Below, piece by piece: positions 10,885 through 23,808 of a stretch of DNA of 64,000 nt (positions are counted from its first letter, which is position 1; every line of letters begins with the position of its first letter). Under the pieces are notes generated by a model. The model ran no database searches. It worked only from the letters and a program-made list of their open reading frames with translations, and was not told the origin of the DNA. This DNA comes from Paraphysomonas bandaiensis (taxonomy: Eukaryota; Chrysophyceae): NCBI GenBank assembly GCA_965644295.1, contig CBFFRP010000423.1:1-64000 (forward strand). The letters run 5' to 3'. The position numbers were made by a program, and so were the translations under genes.

Positions 10885-12549
10885 ATGTCTGTCCTTCAGC
10901 ATTTTGAAGAGTATCAGCGTGCACGCGTCAAATTTGTGCAAGCTGTTGCTGAGGCGGCTACACGACCCCAAAATATTGAAGTGATGAATAATGCTGGCGT
11001 TATGCAGCTTCTTCGACCATTGTTGCTTGATAATGTATGAAACTGTATTTCATTGTTGTAGTTGTACTTATATTTTGTAGGTACCTAGCATACAACAAAC
11101 GGCTGCTCTTGCTCTCGGTCGTCTGGCGAACTATAGTGAGGATTTGGCTGAAGGTGTTGTGGGAAATGAAATTCTTCCGCAGCTCGTATATTCCCTCTCT
11201 GACCAAAATGTACGATATATTTTGTTAGTTTAGATGTAATATGACCTTTACTGTGTAGCGATTCTATAAAAAAGCAGCTGCGTTTGTTTTGCGTGCTGTA
11301 GCTAAGCATTCTCCGGATTTAGCACAAGCTGTTGTCGATTCCAACGCTCTTGAAACGCTTGTTCCATGTCTTGAAGAATTTGACCCCACTGTTAAGGAAG
11401 CTGCAGCATGGGCGATCGGGTATATTGCGCAACATACACCAGATTTGGCCCAACATGTTGTTGATGCCGGAGCCGTTCCTCTCATGGTGCTTTGCATCCA
11501 GGAACCTGAAATTACTCTCAAACGAATCGCCGCTTCTGCGATGAGCGATATATGCAAGCATTCGCCTGAGTTGGCTCAGGCTGTTGTAGATGCTGGAGCG
11601 GTCGCTTACTTGGCCCCTCTTATCCTTCACCCGGATGCGAAACTTAAGCGCCAAGTTTGTGGTGCTTTGTCCCATATTTCTAAACACTCTGTGGATCTTG
11701 CGGAGGTTGTTGTGGAGGCAGAAATCTTCCCTAATATTCTCAACTGTCTCAAGGATAGCGATGTTATGGTGCGAAAGAATGCAGCTATGTGTGTTCGTGA
11801 GGTGGCGAAGCACACACCAGAACTGGCGAAACTAATAGTTAATTCTGGTGGCGCAGCTGCTCTCGTTGATTATGTGAGTGAGTCACAAGGTAACAACAAA
11901 CTCCCTGGTATAATGGCTCTAGGATATATCTCTGCCTTCTCTGAGACCCTCGCTCTGGCCACTATTGTTTCTAAAGGAATTGCCCCCCTTAAAGACGCTT
12001 TGGTTTCGGAGCCCGAGGATCACATTAAGGCTGCTTGCGCGTGGACATTGGGGCAGATTGGCAGACACACACCAGACCACGCTCGTGCCATGGCAGAAGG
12101 TGATGTATTGCGACACCTGCTAGCGTGCATGGTCCACGAAGAGTCTTCAGAAGATCTTAAGACTAAAGCCAAGAGGGCGCTAAAAGCTATCTTATCAAAA
12201 TGTACACATCTTCAGGCTCTCCAGCCTCTACTCAGAGATTCACCAGTCAAAGTTCAAAAGTATGTGTTGCGCCAGTTCTCTCAGCTGCTACCCCACGATG
12301 TGGAAGCTAGACGGTCTTTTGTTCAGGTGATGCGTTGACTTGTTTTTGTACATCTGAGCTCATTGTGACTTATTGTAGAGTGGGGGCCTTCAATTCTTGC
12401 AAGAGCTCAACGAGACTGTTGGCGGGAAGTTGTCAGAATACATCGTTCTTATCAATAACTGCTACCCACCGGAAGTCGTGGAGTACTACAGCCCGAATTA
12501 CTCTAAGACTCTCCTTCAGAAGGTGGATGAGTACCAGCCATCTGCATAA
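10885..12549 (+). CDS. SPAG6: SPAG6 / PF16, axonemal central-pair armadillo protein
   Basis: Four exons: 10885-11034, 11081-11209, 11259-12326 and 12379-12549, giving 505 aa. Vertebrate SPAG6 is close to 509 aa. The start methionine begins MSVLQHFEEYQRARVKFVQ, matching the conserved N-terminus of the family. Armadillo repeats run through most of the protein with the characteristic AVAKHSPDLAQAVVD, AAWAIGYIAQHTPDLAQ and AAMCVREVAKHTPELA units. The C-terminus YYSPNYSKTLLQKVDEYQP is also conserved. SPAG6/PF16 stabilises the C1 microtubule of the ciliary central pair and is needed for flagellar beating. Its intact presence implies the organism makes a motile 9+2 flagellum at some stage. Three introns of 46-52 nt are all phase 0. 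Confidence 0.97.
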
Positions 12550-14201
12550 TGCAAAACAATTTTCTCAGTGGGATGCAATGTAGTGTTATTTTTGTATGAT
12601 TACTTTTATGATATCTTGGTTATAAAAATGCGAAGCGGGTGCACTGGCTCTTTGTGCTTGTGTGCTTTCATGTGCTTATGAGCTGTCTATAGTGCGATGT
12701 TACACATATGAGAGCCGTATGCGTTATGTAACTAACAATTATAATATAGTTTAGAAGAAACAATTTCGTAATCCTCAGCAGAACTTAATGCATTTTACTA
12801 GTGAAGCTACTTAAATAATATCTATGACATAGTTCGATGCGTGGCTGAACAACCATAATTCAAAATTTATACTTTCAGATTCCACCATTCGTATTGCGAT
12901 ATGTTGGAAAACTGGCTTGTAGTATATGGCTTCAGGGTCAGGACGTAGTAACCGTTTATGGTCCATTAATATCAAAAAGGAAGCGCCAATGACGAACTAG
13001 ATAGTATAACATATAACTCATAATAGGTAGTGTTGTGCGGCAGTTGTGCCACTCTCACTTTTAGTAATCTGTACTGCACATCATCATTCGTCTCGCTCTC
13101 CACTGGTACCTGGCACATCAGGATCTTCTTTTAAATTACTTGGATTTTTGTGGCAAATCCATTAATTGTACATCTAATGTCGGCCAATTTATGGCAATAA
13201 ACGGTATATATCACAAGTATTGAATAGATGCATATATAATTCAAATTTTTGTGCGTTTCTGCAATCAACTAACAAATCTTACGATGAACATATCCTGACT
13301 CTTCAACCAGTTACTATTTTATGTACTCACAAGTGTAACCACATGGGACATACTGCAAGTCTAAGCCGTATCGTTTTGCCTCTCCAGCCCACAATGGAGA
13401 TCCTCTTGCAAAGTTAGGTAGGTCCCTTTGGTCCCATAAGTGAAATACAACGTATACGAGGGAGTATGTTCATATGTTAGAGTGAGATGTATCTATGAAG
13501 TACCTGTATAGTAACTGGTAGATGTTTCTTGCAACTTTTACTTAACACTTGCTCTTGTTTTATAGAACCAAGCTAATATTGTATGGAAAAGTTACTTTTG
13601 ATGATATCTCGAACACTCATTCTGACCTGCGGATATCTATATGTATATATATATATAGCGATGCCACGAGTGCGTTAATTGTTTGTGTGTGTATGGACAG
13701 CGTGGACAAACACGTATTCCCTCATATACACTGTATATCTCGTTTATGTAAGTATGTACCTAAATTTGATGCCTATAGATGTACGTATGGACCCTTCCAT
13801 CGTACTTGTACTTGTGTATGTATTTTCGAAACTTACGAATGTCTATGTGTACATATGGGATGATGTTCTCCCACTGTACATGTATGTATATAGCAGTGTG
13901 TGTGTATATGGATGGGACTGGTAGAGATATACGTACATGACTATAGGAGCCTGTATGGGTCTATATATACATATACAAGTCCATCATTCTCTCGTAATTA
14001 TAGAGTATATTAATGAATAAGTTCATTTGATATGCTAATATGGATTCACTGATTGCTTGATATCAGTGTGGTCCTTATAGACTCCTTTATATGTAGCTAC
14101 AATGACTGTGTATGTTAATTAGATTATATATATGGAACTAACGCTACAGCGATGTATTAATCCGTTATTTCACTAGAATACAGTGAAATCTAGCTTCCAG
14201 T
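12550..14201. other. Long intergenic region between SPAG6 and adenylyl cyclase
   Basis: 1.65 kb, AT-rich. Short ORFs (for example 13220-13417 and 13549-13924) have low-complexity or microsatellite-like translation and no domain. A (TA)n-like run lies near 13638-13658. No RNA gene or repeat copy is recognised. It should contain the promoter of the cyclase gene. Confidence 0.4.
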
Positions 14202-17200
14202 ATGCTACCAGCTCCTGCTCCATGTAAAACAAACTCCTCTAATGCTTCATGGAGATCGATCTCATGGAATAGCTCGAAAGCTAAGTTTAAGAGATCGAAA
14301 TCGACAACAGACACTGCAGAGGGCGGCATTACAGGGAATGTATATAACTACAGGGCTGTAAAAGAATACAAGGCACAATCTTCTACGACTTTACAGGAAT
14401 GCATTCTAAATCGCATGTAAGATATCTTAATGATATAGACTCACTGTTGTTTGTGTTATATGCTGTATGTTAACATATTCTTGCTCCAATAAAACTGTGG
14501 TGATTGTGTTTGTACTACAGTCATCTCGGAAAATTTACTGAACACGTGTTTTGTGAAACTGTGTTTGCGAGTGTTCTGATTGCGGATATTTCTGGGTTCA
14601 CGAAATTGGCATCCACTTTGGAAGTGGAAGATCTAAAGAGACACATAAAGTAAGTATGGTTATGTACATTTAATTGTTTAAGACATATATCGGTATTTTG
14701 GTCAAAAATTTATAGATTTCGTTCGATTCTCATTGTTAACAATGTGCATGTAGTAATTTCTTTACCCTTCTCCTGGGTAATATCATTCGTAAACACAAAG
14801 GCGATGTTGTCAAATTCTGTGGAGATGCCGTCCTTATTATGTGGACAGCACCTCTAAATGCGGCCCCAATGGTACATAGGACTTGTGTTGAAAATTCTAC
14901 TGAATGTGGTCTAGATATGTTGGCTACGTGTGGGAGATATGACTCAGGAGAGAAAGACGCACCTGTCTCCTTGCGACTTCATTGTGGTATGAGTGCTGGA
15001 GAGTTACATTACATGTCCCTGGGATCGAATGAGCGAATGGAGTTTTTGATATCCGGCCCTCTATTGGCGGATATGGGTGTGGCTGCGAGTAATGCAAAAA
15101 CAGGAGAAATATGTGTTTCCCCGACCGCGTTTTCCTATTTATACAAGCAGTTTGAAGGTTTTACCACTCCCCATGGTAGTGTGAAAATTACGAAAAGGGT
15201 GAAAGCTGTCCAGCAGCAGGCGCCTACATGTTCTTCGTTTTTACGTAAAAAGCATGCGAAAATACACGTCGACACTTCTCCCGCCCTTGAGGATAAGCTA
15301 ACAGTTGACTATGCGAAAACAGATAATGCAATGCGTTCTGCGATAATGAATGCGCTTCCCATGGTTGCTCAACCAAAGGATTTTAAGATATCATTGGCGC
15401 GATATGTGCACGAAAGTGCCCGGCCTGCAATTGCCAATAAGACATCAGAGCATATCGCTGAGCTCCGTCTCGTAACAACAATGTTCATTCAATTGCACAA
15501 CCTTGATGATGACTTTAATACTGGACGAATTGATCGTCCACAACAAGCTATGTTAATAGTGCTTGACTCTATGAAGCGGCTTCAAGGGTCTCTACGCCAG
15601 TATGTAGTTGACGACAAAGGATGTGTGATGATTTGCTGTTTTGGTGTTCCCGGGTTCAGCACCCCCAATGATAGCGTGCGCGCAATCACGGCTGCGTTTG
15701 GTATTAGATCAAATCTGACTCAGTTCAATATCGAGTGCCGCATTGGAATTGCGCAGGGTACCGTTTTTTGTGGCTATGTCGGGTCATCATATCGCCACGA
15801 GTATTCAGTTATGGGCTCCAGTGTGAATTTGGCGGCTAGGCTAATGGGGAAGTGTGATGTATCTCAAATTTTGGTTGACAGCAATGTTCACTTTGACGCC
15901 CGGGATGAATTCGTGTTTGTGGCTCTTCCTAAAGTAAAAGCGAAGGGCTACGATGCGCCTGTAGCGGTTTTCTCACCTCTGAAGCACGTGATGGATAATA
16001 GTACTTTTGATGACATTCACCGACGTGTTAGTGTCGTGAAACAGCAGGAAATTGTTGGTCGTCGTCATGAACTGTCTCTATTGGGCAGTGCACTGAGAAA
16101 TTATTTGATATCAACTCGTGCGTCAATCAACCACGAGCTGTTTCACACTGAGGCGACTATGTCGATTACTGACTCTCCCTGCTCAAGATCTGTGAAGAAC
16201 AAGTTTGTCATAGTTGGAGGCCCAGGATATGGTGCGTGTTATGAATTTCGTCTTGTTGTGATAAGTGTGATTTTTTTGTTTTCGACGCATCTTATTAATG
16301 TTTATGCAGGCAAGACTGCTCTTATCAACGAATTAATTCGAAGTAATGCAGACCTACTCTTGAATGCCCCACGTTTGAACTGCCATCTTGCGAGCATGAT
16401 GGAGCCTTATGAAATGATCCGGCAGCTGTTCAAAGTGTCTCTAGGACATGATATATTACCCGTTGTTACAAGCAATAAGGGGATTGAGCACTCTATTTCA
16501 AACGACGACGGAGATTTCGAGCAGGAAAGCACTGGACCAGCTGTTAGCGAAGACTACGAGCAGAACCTGTTGGAAGATATGTATACCGCCATTGAAGCCC
16601 GAGTGAAAAAATACCTCTCGAATTTGAGTTTCGATTATGTGTCACACGAAGATGTGTGGGAGGGTGGGGCCAGCGTTGATCTAGGTGATGGGGGTGATAT
16701 TGAAGATGATGAGGCAGCGATATACTTTTGTCGCTCTGGCAGCTCTCGAGCTTCAAATACTCGATCCGGGACGTCAAATTCAGTTTTCCATGTGGTATCG
16801 AAATCACGAGATCCCTATCCTGATAGGTCGTCCGTTCTTAAGTCTGTCATAACATCTTCCGATGGCAATACTGTGTGCAAGCGGTGTAACTCAGTATCGC
16901 CGGATAGGTCACTGAGTCATTCTTTTAGTGATCAACTGAGTGCTGCGACCCCTGATGGAATTAATGTAGCCGCACAAACTAAAGTTTTTGGTATACTTGA
17001 TGTGTTGCCCCTCCTAAGGATTTGTCTAGGAACAAATATTCAACCATCTGAGGAATTGTTGTGTCAATTTACTACCTCAGGAAGAGAGGAAATGATATGT
17101 TCCTTGCTATCAGAGATATTGAAACACTTCATCTACACATCTAAAAGCAAGACGGTTATTGTAGAAGACCTACAGTGGTGTGATCCCGAGTCGTTTGATG

Positions 17201-19879
17201 CTATGCTTCACCTTTTAGCACAAATGGACGCTGGAATATTTTTAGGATCGATGAGACCTGTTGAGCAGTATAAGAATTCAAAGAATCGGTATGTTCGGGC
17301 TACCTCGTTTGAGGGGACTACTCAAGTCAATGGCGTCGACGACATCAGTCATATTTGCGATTTGATATCTCTCGGTACATTGACGCGTAATAATGTCCGC
17401 ACTCTAATCGAAATTACTCTGGGCTCATCACTCTTGGCGGATGAGCCCAACATCTTGTCAGATCAAAGCATTTCGAATATTCTTGCAAAGAGCAATGGCG
17501 GTGTGGCGGGGTTGGTTGTAGATCAAGTGAAGCAGTTTGAGGTCCGTGTGTCCAAAGCAAGATACGGTGCAAGTTCACCGTCCACTGGCAATCGAGATGG
17601 AATGCAACAATTTGATCGTTTATCTCATGAAAATAAAATTGTTTTGAAAATGGCCTCTGTGTGTGGAACTGGATTCACAGTCTTCATGCTGAATTTAACC
17701 CTAGACAAAATGGGTTATGGCAACATTGCGAGCCATCTCGAGAAATCTCTTGTGGAAATCGAGGAGAAGGGCATCATAAAGCGTGTATTTACAATGCCAG
17801 ATCGTGCGGACTCTACAGTGGGCATGTCGTACTTGTCCCGTGCTCGCAGTGCTAGCACACGGCGGATGGCTTCTCAGAATTCGGGGGCCACTTCGTCACG
17901 TGATTCCAAGGCAAAGTCATACACTTTTTTAGATAAAGCATTCCGAGAAAATGTTTATTCACTCATGTTGGAGGGTCAACGACAAGCAGTGCACGCGATT
18001 ATCGCTCGCAATCTGGCGGAAGCTTATGAATCCGCAGTCGACGATCAGCAAGTTGGTGATGCAGAGGCTCTAGCCTTTCATTTTTCCCGTGCTCGAAATC
18101 TAGAGAAAGAAATCAAATACACAGAGGAAGCGGCCATGAAGTCACATCAAGGCTTCTTAACCCTAACTGCTTATTGTCACTATCACCAACTCTTCAAACT
18201 GACAACTTGTCAACGAAGCGTAGACCAAGTGATTGAAGACTGTTGCCTCGATGTCGCTAATTCTCAAGGCGATCCGTTTTCAAGAGTATTTAAATCCCAT
18301 GACTTTGGACGAGTCACAGCCAACAATCGATATCTACCTGGAACAGATTTATCCAAATTGATCAGATCGAAATGCAGTCTTATTCCAACGTTTAAAATGT
18401 GCGTTTATGTCGCGCATATGAGCATACTGTCATATAAGTAAGTTTTTGCCTTCTGTGATACCTGACCTGTACTCATCGCGATGTTATTTTAGGTTAGGAG
18501 AGCTGACTCGCAGTCACAACCTATCTCGTCTTGCAAGTCATATTAAAGATGTGAATGCTTCAGTGATGAAGCTTCCTGTTAAACTGTCGTATAGAAATAC
18601 TGAAATGAAATGGCTATTTGGAAGCATGTTTTTTTATCAGGGCGATTTGTGTCTTATGAGGGGATTGTTGGGGGATGCAGAAATGTACTTCGCCAAATCT
18701 CTGGCGTTGATTCCCCAGTCTGACACTTATAGTTATGCACAAACCTGTTGTGGTATGGCCACTGTTTCTCTTTTTACTAAGGGCATGGCAGGCGCCCAAG
18801 AGTGGTACAAAAAGTTTAATGTCAAACTCATCAGAGATAGAAAAGATGTACGGTTTTCTTATGTGCACCTGCACCGTGGGGTATTAACTGCTACCACGGG
18901 GGATTTTCATGAAGCTGAGCAGTCATTTCTCCATGCTGCCACCCGCACCGTACTTCGCCAAGACGATAGCCCGTTGCGATTGCAAATCGAAAACATTCTG
19001 AGTTGGATGCATTTTGTTAGCGGACACCCACAGCTTGTACACGATAGATTGAAAATGTTGGCTGAGTATGACCTTATTCTTCAAAAAATTTGGTCTAACG
19101 AGCTGCTTATCGTGATCCACATAGTACGAGGACAATTTTTCGATGCATACCATTTGCTTAGTCGCTTGAAGCGGCTACAGAGAGGACACTATGGATTATG
19201 TTACTATTATGCACTATATGGATTTCTGTCCGTTTGCGAGAAAATATTTTTACACGATGACTTAGCTGAAAGGGAAAAATGCATTAATGCTGTTATATAT
19301 GCTGGTGACCAACTCATACTTCGATCGCAGTTGAGCCCTATTGGTTTTTTGTGCCTTTTCTTCGTTGCTTATTCATCACAGTCGATATTGTATCATGAAT
19401 CTTCGTCCAATGTGTCTCCCTCGGTCCCGTCCATTTTCAGACGGGGTGGAGGATGTGTACATCGTCTTCGGCGCGTTGCCAAAAAAACATTGCAACAATT
19501 TCGCAACCTTGTGAAGACTTTACCATTCCTGCAACCTTTAGAAGACGTCCTTCTTATGCAAGAATCGCGTGTAGCAAAGGTGCCAATGAAATCTTTTTCA
19601 GTTGATTACTTTCGTGAAAGTCCATATGATGAGAAGTACAAGCAATTTGTATTTGGACTTTTATTTTGGCATCTGGAGAAAGTAGAGTATATGAGGACGT
19701 TTGCGTTGCATATTCGTGCTGATGGGAGTGCAGAAGATGAGATCAGTGACAATTTAAAACAACGTGTGTACTTAAGTCAATATGGAGTACCAAGTCAGCA
19801 CCCACTGTTCCATAGCTTGAACGCATCACAGACATCTCATTGTGGTATAAGCGCCTCTACTACTAGAGAGAATATTTAA
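14202..19879 (+). CDS. ADCY10: Soluble adenylyl cyclase (ADCY10-like), two cyclase domains plus NTPase and helical repeats
   Basis: Five exons: 14202-14416, 14521-14649, 14754-16231, 16310-18437 and 18493-19879, giving 1778 aa. C1 starts at about residue 88 with SVLIADISGFTKLAS (metal Asp94) and KFCGDAVLIMW (metal Asp139). C2, about 375-490, has VVDDKGCVMICCFGVPG, GTVFCGYVGSSYRHEYSVMG and VNLAARLMGK. A P-loop (GGPGYGKTAL, about 603-612) is reconstituted only after removing the 78-nt in-frame intron 16232-16309. A Walker B-like VIVEDLQWCDPES lies near 890. The rest is a long TPR-like helical region, as in ADCY10 (human protein about 1610 aa). Class III cyclases of this type make cAMP and are often bicarbonate- and calcium-responsive, many acting in flagella; the SPAG6 neighbour is suggestive only. 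The first exon is weakly supported at its 5' end. Confidence 0.93.
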
Positions 19880-20197
19880 GCAAATACTACATTATATGGT
19901 AGAGTTGATTTGATGTGTTTTGCTGCGAATGCTTTACACGATCATTGCATTTGCAGTTGTTTTTATTTAGACGAAAGAGAAGTTTGCCATACTAACTTTC
20001 TCGCAACTGTACAGATTTTTTCACTCTTATGTTATTAATTTCTCAATAAATGGTTGACTTCTTAGAGTATATCGTACATTAGTGTACGTTGTTATAATAA
20101 TGAGCACCATTTCTGTAATCCCCTTATATCACAATTGCAGTACATTATGAAAAACTGTGCCCAATTTCACGATCATGACTACTTTTCTGACGCCTGT
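19880..20197. other. 3' flank of adenylyl cyclase gene
   Basis: No gene. Two AATAAA-like signals are present: TTTCTCAATAAATGG near 20040 is a plausible polyadenylation context. Confidence 0.35.
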
Positions 20198-22000
20198 TTA
20201 CCACTTGTCGTAAAGCCAGTTTAATATCATTCTGTTCTCTTGTTTCAATAAAAACAAGCACACTATCTTTTCAGTGATCTTAGGCTTCAAACCTAAGTTT
20301 TTTATAGTGTGGTAGTGTGTAGTAGTGAACAAATATGTGACTCGCACCTTTTCGTGGTGTTCTGGGGGATAAGTACCGGAGATATTTCTCCGGGAAACTA
20401 ACGTGAGTCGCATATACAGTCAGCAGATATTGTTCTGCTCACTCATAGCCAAATGCTTGTGTGGTACAAGGGACACTAATGAGTGTCACTTGTGTAGACG
20501 TATAAACAGGCATCCGGGATGTTCATATTAAGGGTATGTGGGGTATTGAGCTAAGACTACTGAAGTCTAGCATCCGGGCTGTTCACCTTGAGGACTCAAA
20601 ACTTCTGAAGTTAGCAGATGTCAGGTATATCAACTCTCTACTAGCTCAATGCGTTTGATTTAAAAGCAATATATATAAAGATCTGATTATTACATGAGAG
20701 AACTACTTTGTTTTTAGCTATCTACGACTTTAGACTAGTGGTATCAAAGTTGCTAAAAACTGAGTTGTCTCGGGACTGCTTGTGCATTGCTGCAAGCACC
20801 TTGGTGCAACCATCCCTTGTGTTGGGCTTAGTCCGGTGGTCTTCCTTTGGGTAATGTCTCTGCCGGTCCGGAGCCACTTGTGGACCGGGATGTGGAGGGT
20901 GGGATTTTGATTCGGGGGTGTGAGTCGGTGACAGAGGATCCGGGAGCTCCAGTCGTGTCTGGGTTTCGTTTGTAGGTGAGAGTCGTTTGTATCCGGGCCG
21001 GATTTGCAGGCCTGCGTTGTGATCGAGTTCGCGTAGGGGGCTTGGCTCTAGGGGTGGATGTTGCTTGGAGTAGTTGAAGGATTGCCGAGTTGGTGGTAGT
21101 GTGAGTGCGGTGTGGTTGTGAGGTTGTAGAAGTCGAGGGTTGTGTCAGTGGTGTTACCTGGATGTTGTGATGTCTGCGATTTAAAAGCAATAGAGCAAAA
21201 ATGGTTGCGCCTTGGTGGTGCTTGCAGTGACGCACAAACAGCTTTCAGAGCTCCAAATAGTAGGATATCAGAGTTAAGCACTAGTTAGTTAACTTATTTT
21301 GCTACATTAGTTCTGACTCGTACACGCCAATTGCTAATAAGACATTCAATGTAGTAAAACAATTTAACTAACTAGTGCTTAACTCTGATATCCTACTACT
21401 TGCTTAACTAACTATATGAGAATATTATTTTACAAAACGCAAGTAGCAGGAGCAGCTGGTATATCGCAGTAAGCTATTTTAAAGACAACTATCAATTGTT
21501 GTAATTATATTTTATTTATTTTATCTTTACCCACTCCACTGAGATACAAATGACAATATATAGTCATTAAACGCCACAGTGACAGCCTACTAAACTTTCC
21601 GAACTTTCAAAAGGCTTGACATCTGATCATAAGACAAGCTAATATTTGATATTGGTATAAAAGGGGTGCCGTCAGCTTTAACTACAGGGGTGCCCCCAGT
21701 GTCATCTTTCTTAACTATATTATCATATTATATTCATATTTTATATCTACTGTGTCTTCATGTTTTAGGAACCTTAGCAGTAATAACCTACATCATGACG
21801 TATATGAATAGATATAAAATACTTAATATCTCCGAAATACGTATATTGAATTATCTCACAATTTTGCACACTAACATAGTAACCGTTTATGTACTAGCCA
21901 CGTTAGTAAATGGTGGATGCTTATCTAGCTTGACGAGTTCGTTCATCTAGCTACTCATCTGGTTCTGACTCTTGAACGCCTATTGTTAAATAAACAGACA
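20198..22000 (-). repeat. Dispersed repeat, copy A (minus orientation)
   Basis: Several blocks are reverse complements of sequence at 35720-37280. Examples are TACTTATCCCCCAGAACACC (minus strand near 20370, plus near 37210), CACTTGTGTAGACGT with its flanks (20480-20520 versus 36040-36070) and the GCTGTTTGTGCGTCACTGCA block (about 21210-21240 versus 35860 and 36270). Arms resembling the element termini at 45.95 and 46.8 kb occur at 21327-21348 and 21977-22000 (ACGCCTATTGTTAAATAA). The middle (20820-21180) is GC-richer than its surroundings and encodes only a Pro/Thr/Ser-rich ORF of no known family. It is an old, unclassified mobile element. Confidence 0.6.
21258..21398. repeat. Perfect 35-bp inverted repeat
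   Basis: The arm at 21258-21292 is the exact reverse complement of 21364-21398, with a 71-base spacer. The core reads AACTAGTGCTTAACTCTGAT. One arm belongs to the dispersed repeat (it continues into the TCCTACTATT...GCTGTTTGTGCG block); the other stands alone. It looks like a foldback or terminal inverted repeat of a small insertion. Confidence 0.8.
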
Positions 22001-22248
22001 TTTACTAAACTACTAGCCACGTACACATGTACACCGCTGCTCAATACTAAAATATATATTAAGTTTTATGGAAAATACTCTAATACATATCACACTCCAA
22101 AACTCATGAATAACTGTATATCAATTCAAGAATATTTGTGGATTTGTTGACAAAAATCCTTTTAAGTCTAATCAATACTGCCACATGCAGTCCATACAAT
22201 GTTATAATATCTATATACACTTAAATCTAATCAATCAAGCAATACAAA
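22001..22248. other. 3' flank of EF-hand gene
   Basis: AT-rich, no gene or repeat recognised. The EF-hand gene ends at 22249 on the minus strand. Confidence 0.3.
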
Positions 22249-23808
22249 CTAAAAATAACGATGGTTCACCATACGATTGAACGACGGTTGCTGTTCTTCC
22301 TCTTCTAGATCTATAGGTAGAATGGTTTTTGGAATTACTCGAATGATACTTAGTTTCCTTTTGGGCTCATGATCACTAACACTCCTCTGCTTCTTCAACT
22401 TCAAAATCGACCCCGAATTTTGAGTTTTCACAACTTTGCTCGATGAACGTGACAGCTGCTTGCTGTTGAGACGGCTTATCTTCTTCTTCTTTACAGGTTG
22501 CTTTGAAAATGGAGATCTGGACCGCGTACACGACCCTTCATCCGTATCTTGGTCCAGTTGTTTTATGTCAGTATCGTTTTCATCTCCACTGTCATCCTCA
22601 TAATCAAAACTGTATGAGTCATCGTGAGGTACACTGTCACTGTTTTCTCCAATTGATGCCATACTTGTAGATTGGCTAATTCTGCGGGAAACTTTCTTAG
22701 ATATTACTCGTTTTGGTGCCACCATTGAGGATGTTTGGTCCACCTCAACAGCATTATAGAGTGATGTAGTGCTATACTCTGTCTCGTAGTTCACTGAATC
22801 TGCACGCTGTAGCATGGAAAATGTACCTTTACCGTATAGATCTTTCGCTATTGTGCTTAATCGACCAATAGATTTACGCCGACCTGCAATACCACCCACA
22901 TATCCCACATCAAGGGATTCATCAGGGACAATATCATCATACGCTCCGTGCTTCTTCTCAAGTTTCGTAGACGAAACGACATCATCAGCATTGATAGACT
23001 CACGCTGTGACTCTATCACCTTCTCCAAAGATGAAAGGTATATGTGAGCATCTCGCTTCTGGGCATGATGTTCAACCACCATGGATGATAAGTTCTTTTG
23101 TACCAGCATCGGCAGCGCGATTCGCCGTTTGCCAGCTGCTATCTCTCTCTTCATTTCACTTTGCATGTACGCACAGTCGATTTCTGATTGTCGTTGGGCC
23201 ATTTCATCTACTACAGTGATCATCATGTGTTTCCGACGTTCAATCGATAACTTCATTGCGGCTGACAGACCAGCATCAGAGCGTTGAGTAATATTCTGCA
23301 GTCGCGAAATCTTTGTCACATCACACAACTTATCATTCTCAAGAGCATGAAGAAACTCATGAAAGCCAATTTCACCGGATCCATCTGTATCAGCCATTCG
23401 AACTAATGCATCAACATCGATCTTAGATTTCAATATACCAGCAGATAATAATGGATCGAGTAGTTCCTCTTTACCCACTCCACCACTTTTATTAACATCT
23501 AAATCTTCAAACCATTTTCTTAAATGTCTGATATCATTTGTAGAGAATTTACTATTAATTCTTCGTCCATGTTTACCTGCCCATATCTCCCATTCATCAT
23601 GCTTAAGGTCTAGTTTATCCGTATCTACCGTACAGTCACCAAATAAATTCCGTTTCTTCCGTTTTTTTGTTTTAATTGTACGTGTAACAGCATTACGAAT
23701 AAATTCAAGATCATCATGTGCTTCTTTTCTTGGAGTATGTTTGTTTTTATTGTGTTTATTAGAGGGTTTACTATGTATATCTGGTAATATATATTTATGA
23801 CGTCCCAT
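22249..23808 (-). CDS. EF-hand calcium-binding protein with long basic/Ser-rich C-terminal half
   Basis: A single-exon ORF of 519 aa starting MGRHKYILPD. Two adjacent EF-hand loops are visible: DVNKSGGVGKEE (about 104-115) and DTDGSGEIGFHE (about 140-151), both with acidic residues at positions 1, 3 and 12 or near equivalents, so calcium binding is expected. A helical charged region follows (about 185-270). The last 200 residues are disordered, with Asp/Glu-rich and Lys/Ser-rich stretches. I do not recognise a named family. It could be a centriolar or flagellar calcium sensor, but only the EF-hands are evidence. It is divergent from PWP1 across a CATA microsatellite. The coding strand is AT-rich at the 5' end. 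Confidence 0.8.
   Translation of the reverse strand: MGRHKYILPDIHSKPSNKHNKNKHTPRKEAHDDLEFIRNAVTRTIKTKKRKKRNLFGDCTVDTDKLDLKHDEWEIWAGKHGRRINSKFSTNDIRHLRKWFEDLDVNKSGGVGKEELLDPLLSAGILKSKIDVDALVRMADTDGSGEIGFHEFLHALENDKLCDVTKISRLQNITQRSDAGLSAAMKLSIERRKHMMITVVDEMAQRQSEIDCAYMQSEMKREIAAGKRRIALPMLVQKNLSSMVVEHHAQKRDAHIYLSSLEKVIESQRESINADDVVSSTKLEKKHGAYDDIVPDESLDVGYVGGIAGRRKSIGRLSTIAKDLYGKGTFSMLQRADSVNYETEYSTTSLYNAVEVDQTSSMVAPKRVISKKVSRRISQSTSMASIGENSDSVPHDDSYSFDYEDDSGDENDTDIKQLDQDTDEGSCTRSRSPFSKQPVKKKKISRLNSKQLSRSSSKVVKTQNSGSILKLKKQRSVSDHEPKRKLSIIRVIPKTILPIDLEEEEQQPSFNRMVNHRYF

Noticed and set aside
10191-10984. Two overlapping ORFs of about 170 codons upstream of SPAG6
   Set aside because: They lie in different frames, have no motif, and the second overlaps the well-supported SPAG6 start in another frame.
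14839-18441. A single 1200-codon exon for the cyclase
   Set aside because: It includes a 78-nt GT-AG intron whose removal restores the P-loop, and it lacks the C1 catalytic Asp encoded by the upstream exons.
20828-21235. Minus-strand Pro/Thr/Ser-rich 135-codon ORF
   Set aside because: It lies in the GC-rich core of the dispersed repeat, is low-complexity, begins at a GTG in the repeat unit, and matches no protein family.
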